Origin: Limnoperna fortunei
Taxonomy: Eukaryota; Mollusca; Bivalvia; Mytilida; Modiolidae
Assembly: GCA_944474755.1 (NCBI GenBank)
Contig: OX104122.1
Location: forward strand, 20,175,714-20,239,713
Direction of reading: 5' to 3'
Length of the DNA: 64,000 bases
The position numbers and the translations under genes are program-made. Below are positions 61,501-64,000 of this stretch, piece after piece (position 1 is the first letter of the stretch; every line of letters starts with the position of its first letter). Under the pieces are notes generated by a model. That model searched no databases, was not told where the DNA came from, and saw only the letters and a program-made list of their open reading frames with translations.

Positions 61501-63589
61501 AAGGTAACAGCTAAACAGCCAATAAAAGTTATCTTACAGTCATTGATATTCCACATATTGATTACAGTTTATAAAAGATCATGTGTTTCGAAGCAAATGT
61601 TAAGATTTACAATCCAGAAATAAACTGTTCTGAAAATAGAATATGAAGAACAGAGTGAGTCAATCGAAGATTAAAATAGTTTTTCAATCAGAGCTCCAGA
61701 TAAGCTGCGTATTTGCGTTATTACGCAATTAAACTTTCATAAAACCCAATTTTTTTATAGCTTTGCGTTGCAAAACGTAATATCAAAGGCCAAAAACCTG
61801 ATCAATTTTTAGAAACATGCTTAATTCACTCATTGAGTGCATAAAATTGTTCAGTGATTGCGTTAATTCATTCAAATAAATACACAAAGTTATGTAATTA
61901 TGATTCCCATTATTTTGCAACGTAACAACCGAGGTATTCCGAATGTAATGTATATTTCATGCAGCATACTGTGCTCCAGGTATGGAGGTTTATTTCACAA
62001 GAAGAGATGAATACATTTTTGTCAGCATCAAAAAACCCAATTCAATAAATTTTAGATGAGTGAAAACCCAATTAACTTATTTTTGAGTGGGTGAAAAAAA
62101 ATGATAAAAGTGATATATAAAAAAATACCCAATGAAATAAATCATCACATGGGTGAAAAACCCTATGAAGAAAATCTTATCTGGAGCTCTGTCAATATTA
62201 CACTGACTGTGAGATATTTATCATGCTCAGAAATCACGAATGCGTGAAAACGGGTAATAAATGTTAATAAACATAACTTTTTTATGCTTATCGCTATGTG
62301 CAGCACTTACAGTACTGCAATTTCCAAATCTTATGTGTGGCCTCTTGGTATGTGGTCTAGTTTACATTAGGTCAGGTCTAGTAAATTCTTAAGTTACCAA
62401 GCTTGCTGGTCTGGCAATAAATTAACTTAATGTCTAACCCTGTGCTTTGATAAAATCTTACCACAATCACAGCAAGTAAAACAGGAAACATGATAAACTT
62501 GATCTTGTGCTCGACAGCCATTAGTCTCACCCAGAACCTTTCTATTACAACGACAGCAAATTCCTGAAAACAAAACAATATTAAGTACAGTAATCTACTG
62601 TGAAAAATCACTTAAACCTTTGAACAGCAAAGATGAGTATAATACACATGAATAGTTGCATCACGTGTTAAAAACATAGGGCTATGTGTGTGTAAATAAA
62701 GGTACTTCAATGTGTATTATACACACTCAATGGTATATCAATGCCAATGTGTATTATACACACTCAATGGTATATCAATGCCAATGTGTATTATACACAC
62801 TCAATGGTATATCAATGCCAATGTGTATTATACAAACTCAATGGTATATCAATGCCACTTCATCATGGATAGCAAATAGACATTATGATATTCAGAAGAA
62901 AACTCCTGTAGTAACAAGAAATTAGAAAAAATGTATGACTTCCATGAAGAATATATTTTTGTGACAATATTAAAAAAAAAAACTGGAAAAAAGTCTCAAA
63001 AGTCTGAAATTACTGGGTTGCTAAGCATGTGATTTAATAAATAGGGAAAAGTTGGAAGGTTTTGGGTCCATGTTAAAAAAATGATGGTGGAGTTGATTAC
63101 ACAAAATAGGTACCGTCTTCTGCAAATGTTCTGAAAAATAACTAAGATCCCAAGTATGGAAAATTAAGAAAAAATCCTTGAACCCTTGGATCTCTGACCA
63201 CTCACCCAGCCAAAAAACTCCCATTAAATCAGCAGTGCTTTTCACAAAAAGTCGCACATGTAAAATAAATTGTAAGTGCTTACGTCACAATCTATTTCCT
63301 TTGATCTTCCAACATACGACTTTTTGGGAAATTAACTGCTGTATTTTTGTGAAAATGTAAATATCCAATTTGGTAAATACATGTCAAAAGATAGTGCTGT
63401 TGTAATTCTATACACTCAAATCTGACATCAACTTAACTTACCCATAAAATCAGGATCCCCAGAGGAAGACATGTTCTCCATCAAAAGACTGGTTAATGCA
63501 TCTACTTCTGCTTCCTTGTTTCTACTAGTTCCCTGTTCCCTGGTTGCTGCTGGTACCTGTGGTCCAGGCACAGGTCTGCTCCCATCATC
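55375..63589 (-). CDS. Zyxin/LPP-family LIM protein, C-terminal three LIM domains (5' partial)
   Basis: Seven exons join to 249 residues and a stop: 63442-63589, 62462-62563, 60745-60812, 60200-60247, 57935-58065, 56850-56970, 55375-55506. All borders keep frame and use GT-AG. The product begins in the leucine-rich segment before the LIMs ([13 protein letters not shown]), then LIM1 ([12 protein letters not shown]...CFTCCDCG...YCEACY), LIM2 ([11 protein letters not shown]...[12 protein letters not shown]...[12 protein letters not shown]) and LIM3 ([13 protein letters not shown]...[11 protein letters not shown]...HILCKNCN). This arrangement is that of zyxin, LPP and TRIP6, which link focal adhesions and actin and shuttle to the nucleus. 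The exact subfamily needs the missing N-terminal exons beyond 64 kb. Introns hold minisatellites and SINEs. Confidence 0.92.
55600..55700 (-). mobile_element. Diverged SINE remnant at the edge of the 36-bp minisatellite
   Basis: TATCAAGGCATCAATTTG, GAGGAAGCTTGAATACCTGG and CTTTGTCAATTAGGCTGAAG match SINE segments in the right order and spacing, in minus orientation. The last phrase continues straight into the first repeat unit. Confidence 0.65.
55680..56155. repeat. 36-bp minisatellite, about 13 copies, in a LIM-gene intron
   Basis: Unit GTCAATTAGGCTGAAGTTCT followed by GTACAACTTGCCTTAA. The unit aligns with the SINE body segment GTCAATTAAGATTGGAGTCG onward, so the array appears to have expanded from an inserted SINE. 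Because 36 is divisible by three, it leaves an artificial 150-codon open frame on the minus strand. Confidence 0.88.
56156..56849. other. Intron sequence of the LIM gene
   Basis: AT-rich, no element recognised. Confidence 0.6.
56850..56970 (-). CDS. LIM gene exon: first half of LIM3
   Basis: Encodes [16 protein letters not shown] through HVECYRCE. Acceptor CTTTTAAG; the donor GTATTT is non-optimal. Confidence 0.9.
56971..57757. other. Intron sequence of the LIM gene with a local direct repeat
   Basis: Two related segments near 57180-57240 and 57440-57510 share GCTGCAAAATTGGTGAACAGTT-like sequence, showing an old internal duplication. No gene seen. Confidence 0.55.
57758..57923 (+). mobile_element. 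SINE head copy in a LIM-gene intron
   Basis: GTCACAGTGGCCAAGTGGTT (A box) and GTGGGTTCGAGTCTC (B box) are in plus orientation, followed by body sequence TTGACAAGGATTGCCAG. It is antisense to the LIM gene and ends about 10 bp from a splice donor. Confidence 0.82.
57935..58065 (-). CDS. LIM gene exon: rest of LIM2
   Basis: Encodes [20 protein letters not shown] through [12 protein letters not shown]. Acceptor TTTACAG, donor GTAAGT, ends in phase 2. A SINE copy in the following intron ends about 10 bp from the donor. Confidence 0.92.
58146..58976. repeat. 35-bp minisatellite, about 24 copies, in a LIM-gene intron
   Basis: Unit GTACTTTATGTCTAGGGAGC followed by AGTATGTGTAGTTCA. Copies differ mainly at the CTAGG/CCAGG/CTGGG/CTTGG position, giving readable variant types along the array. 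The last two copies are more decayed. Confidence 0.95.
58977..60199. other. Intron sequence of the LIM gene
   Basis: It includes a dispersed repeat around 59180-59345 with CCAGGTCAAAGGTCATTA (a DR1-type nuclear receptor site) and GGGACGGACATGGAAACC. No coding exon recognised. Confidence 0.5.
60200..60247 (-). CDS. LIM gene exon: start of LIM2
   Basis: A 48-bp exon encoding [16 protein letters not shown]. Acceptor ATTACAG, donor GTAAGT, phase 0 on both sides. Confidence 0.88.
60248..60744. other. Intron sequence of the LIM gene
   Basis: AT-rich, no element recognised. Confidence 0.55.
60745..60812 (-). CDS. LIM gene exon: second half of LIM1
   Basis: Encodes [20 protein letters not shown] and CYI. 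Acceptor TTTTGTAG, donor GTAAGT, ends in phase 0. Confidence 0.9.
60878..60922 (+). mobile_element. Decayed copy of the ultra-short element
   Basis: CCTCAATATAGCTGTAATAC and the ATCAATCAATCC tail follow the pattern of the inserts at 13777 and 26710, with a similar 5' end. No target duplication is clear. Confidence 0.5.
60933..61065 (-). mobile_element. SINE copy lacking the head
   Basis: AATATCATGGCATCCAGT, TTATTGGGGGAGGTAGCTGG and GGTAGGAAAACTGAC match SINE tail and body in minus orientation. Confidence 0.75.
61066..62461. other. Intron sequence of the LIM gene
   Basis: AT-rich and non-coding. Near 61690-61760 and 62160-62200 the paired phrases AGAGCTCCAGATAAG and CTTATCTGGAGCTCT are inverted copies about 450 bp apart, possibly the ends of a small non-autonomous DNA element. 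Confidence 0.5.
61688..62191. mobile_element. Possible MITE bounded by AGAGCTCCAGATAAG inverted ends
   Basis: AGAGCTCCAGATAAG at about 61690 and its reverse complement CTTATCTGGAGCTCT at about 62176 bound a 500-bp AT-rich segment. No target duplication was confirmed. Confidence 0.55.
62462..62563 (-). CDS. LIM gene exon: first half of LIM1
   Basis: Encodes [13 protein letters not shown] through [10 protein letters not shown] with the first zinc-ligand set. Acceptor TTTTCAG, donor G|GTAAGA, phase 1 at both ends. Confidence 0.9.
62564..63441. other. LIM-gene intron with a 37-bp repeat
   Basis: Apart from the repeat at 62709-62857 nothing is recognised. Confidence 0.55.
62709..62857. repeat. 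37-bp minisatellite, four copies
   Basis: Unit ATGTGTATTATACACACTCA followed by ATGGTATATCAATGCCA; copies are nearly identical. Each unit holds the inverted repeat GTGTATTATACAC. Confidence 0.93.
63442..63589 (-). CDS. LIM gene exon: linker before LIM1
   Basis: Encodes a polar Pro/Ser-rich linker ending in [13 protein letters not shown] and GDPDFMG. The donor is G|GTAAGT, phase 1. The acceptor at its 5' side (ATTGAAG) has a weak pyrimidine tract. Confidence 0.88.
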
Positions 63590-64000
63590 CTTCAATTATA
63601 TAAAAATGTTTAGATATCTGGAAATGACAAGAACATGTTTACTTTACTGATTTAAAAAACTCTCAACGGATCTAAACTATAGTAGCTAATTATAAAGTAA
63701 AGGTGGAAAAAGTGTGAGATTGTATTTCTTTACTAACTTTGATTTCCATGGATAATGCCAATCTAATAAAAAAAATGTTCCTTATTGTACTTGTACAGCT
63801 CCCTTTTTGATTGACATGTCTTCATGCAATAAAGACACATTGGAGTTGGATTATTTTAGAAATATTTGTCTTATTGATAGGAATTAAGACATTATTTTAT
63901 AAATACTGCGCTACATACTGTTTACATTTGATATTTTGAATTTTGTGTAGCAATATTAATAAATAATAATACTTATTCATTATTAATTAGTACTATTTAT
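63590..64000. other. Upstream intron of the LIM gene, no exon seen
   Basis: AT-rich, no coding exon recognised. Earlier exons of the LIM gene must lie to the right of the window. Confidence 0.5.

Noticed and set aside
62686..62925. 79-codon frame with repeats
   Set aside because: Created by the 37-bp minisatellite; no coding signal outside it.

Overview
The window looks like genomic DNA of a bivalve mollusc, probably mussel-like (Mytilidae). It is AT-rich overall and full of tRNA-derived SINEs with a bivalve-type 3' tail, LINE relics, bivalve-style tandem repeats and one dispersed repeat resembling a family common in mussels. The species cannot be fixed from sequence alone. Host genes have introns with GT-AG sites. 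Bases 1 to about 12.8 kb differ sharply: they are GC-richer, gene-packed and intron-free, and form a Maverick/Polinton (adintovirus-like) element.

1-12.8 kb, Polinton. The left end lies outside the window. Genes in order: protein-primed family B DNA polymerase (5' end missing), adenain-like protease, a short fibre-like protein with phage-tail-type repeats, a minus-strand pair (zinc ribbon plus phospholipase A2-like protein, then integrase with chromodomain) split by a frame change in an 11-A run, packaging ATPase, zinc-finger protein, PY-like protein, small virion-type protein, major capsid protein, penton-like minor capsid protein, a membrane-active-type protein, a two-helix membrane protein, and a minus-strand acidic protein. 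Protease and structural genes are joined by a repeated TATAAATAAATG box that fuses the upstream stop, a promoter-like signal and the next start. The polymerase is the most unusual item: about 330 extra residues lie between its Exo II and Exo III motifs and resemble a second, family A-related palm domain of the TV-Pol type.

12.9-31 kb is repeat-rich host DNA. It holds a degenerate satellite (13.5-14.7 kb), an intronless secreted GH29 alpha-L-fucosidase gene (minus, 19.7-21.1 kb), a truncated LINE (21.5-22.8 kb), a nearly complete but broken LINE with 2A-like, PHD, endonuclease and RT segments (23.4-27.0 kb) that itself carries two nested insertions, and a 146-bp tandem array led by a strong hairpin (27.2-28.2 kb).

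31-49 kb holds a Tc1-like transposase relic, SINEs with clear target duplications, a deleted fucosidase pseudogene (34.2-34.7 kb), a two-exon avidin-family gene (minus, 41.0-41.9 kb) with duplicated copies of its 5' flank, a LINE relic and a large inverted repeat.

49-64 kb: 49-55 kb is AT-rich with no gene recognised. From 63.6 down to 55.4 kb on the minus strand lie seven exons encoding the three C-terminal LIM domains of a zyxin/LPP-family focal adhesion protein; the 5' exons lie beyond the window. Its introns contain three minisatellites, one of which seems to have grown out of a SINE.
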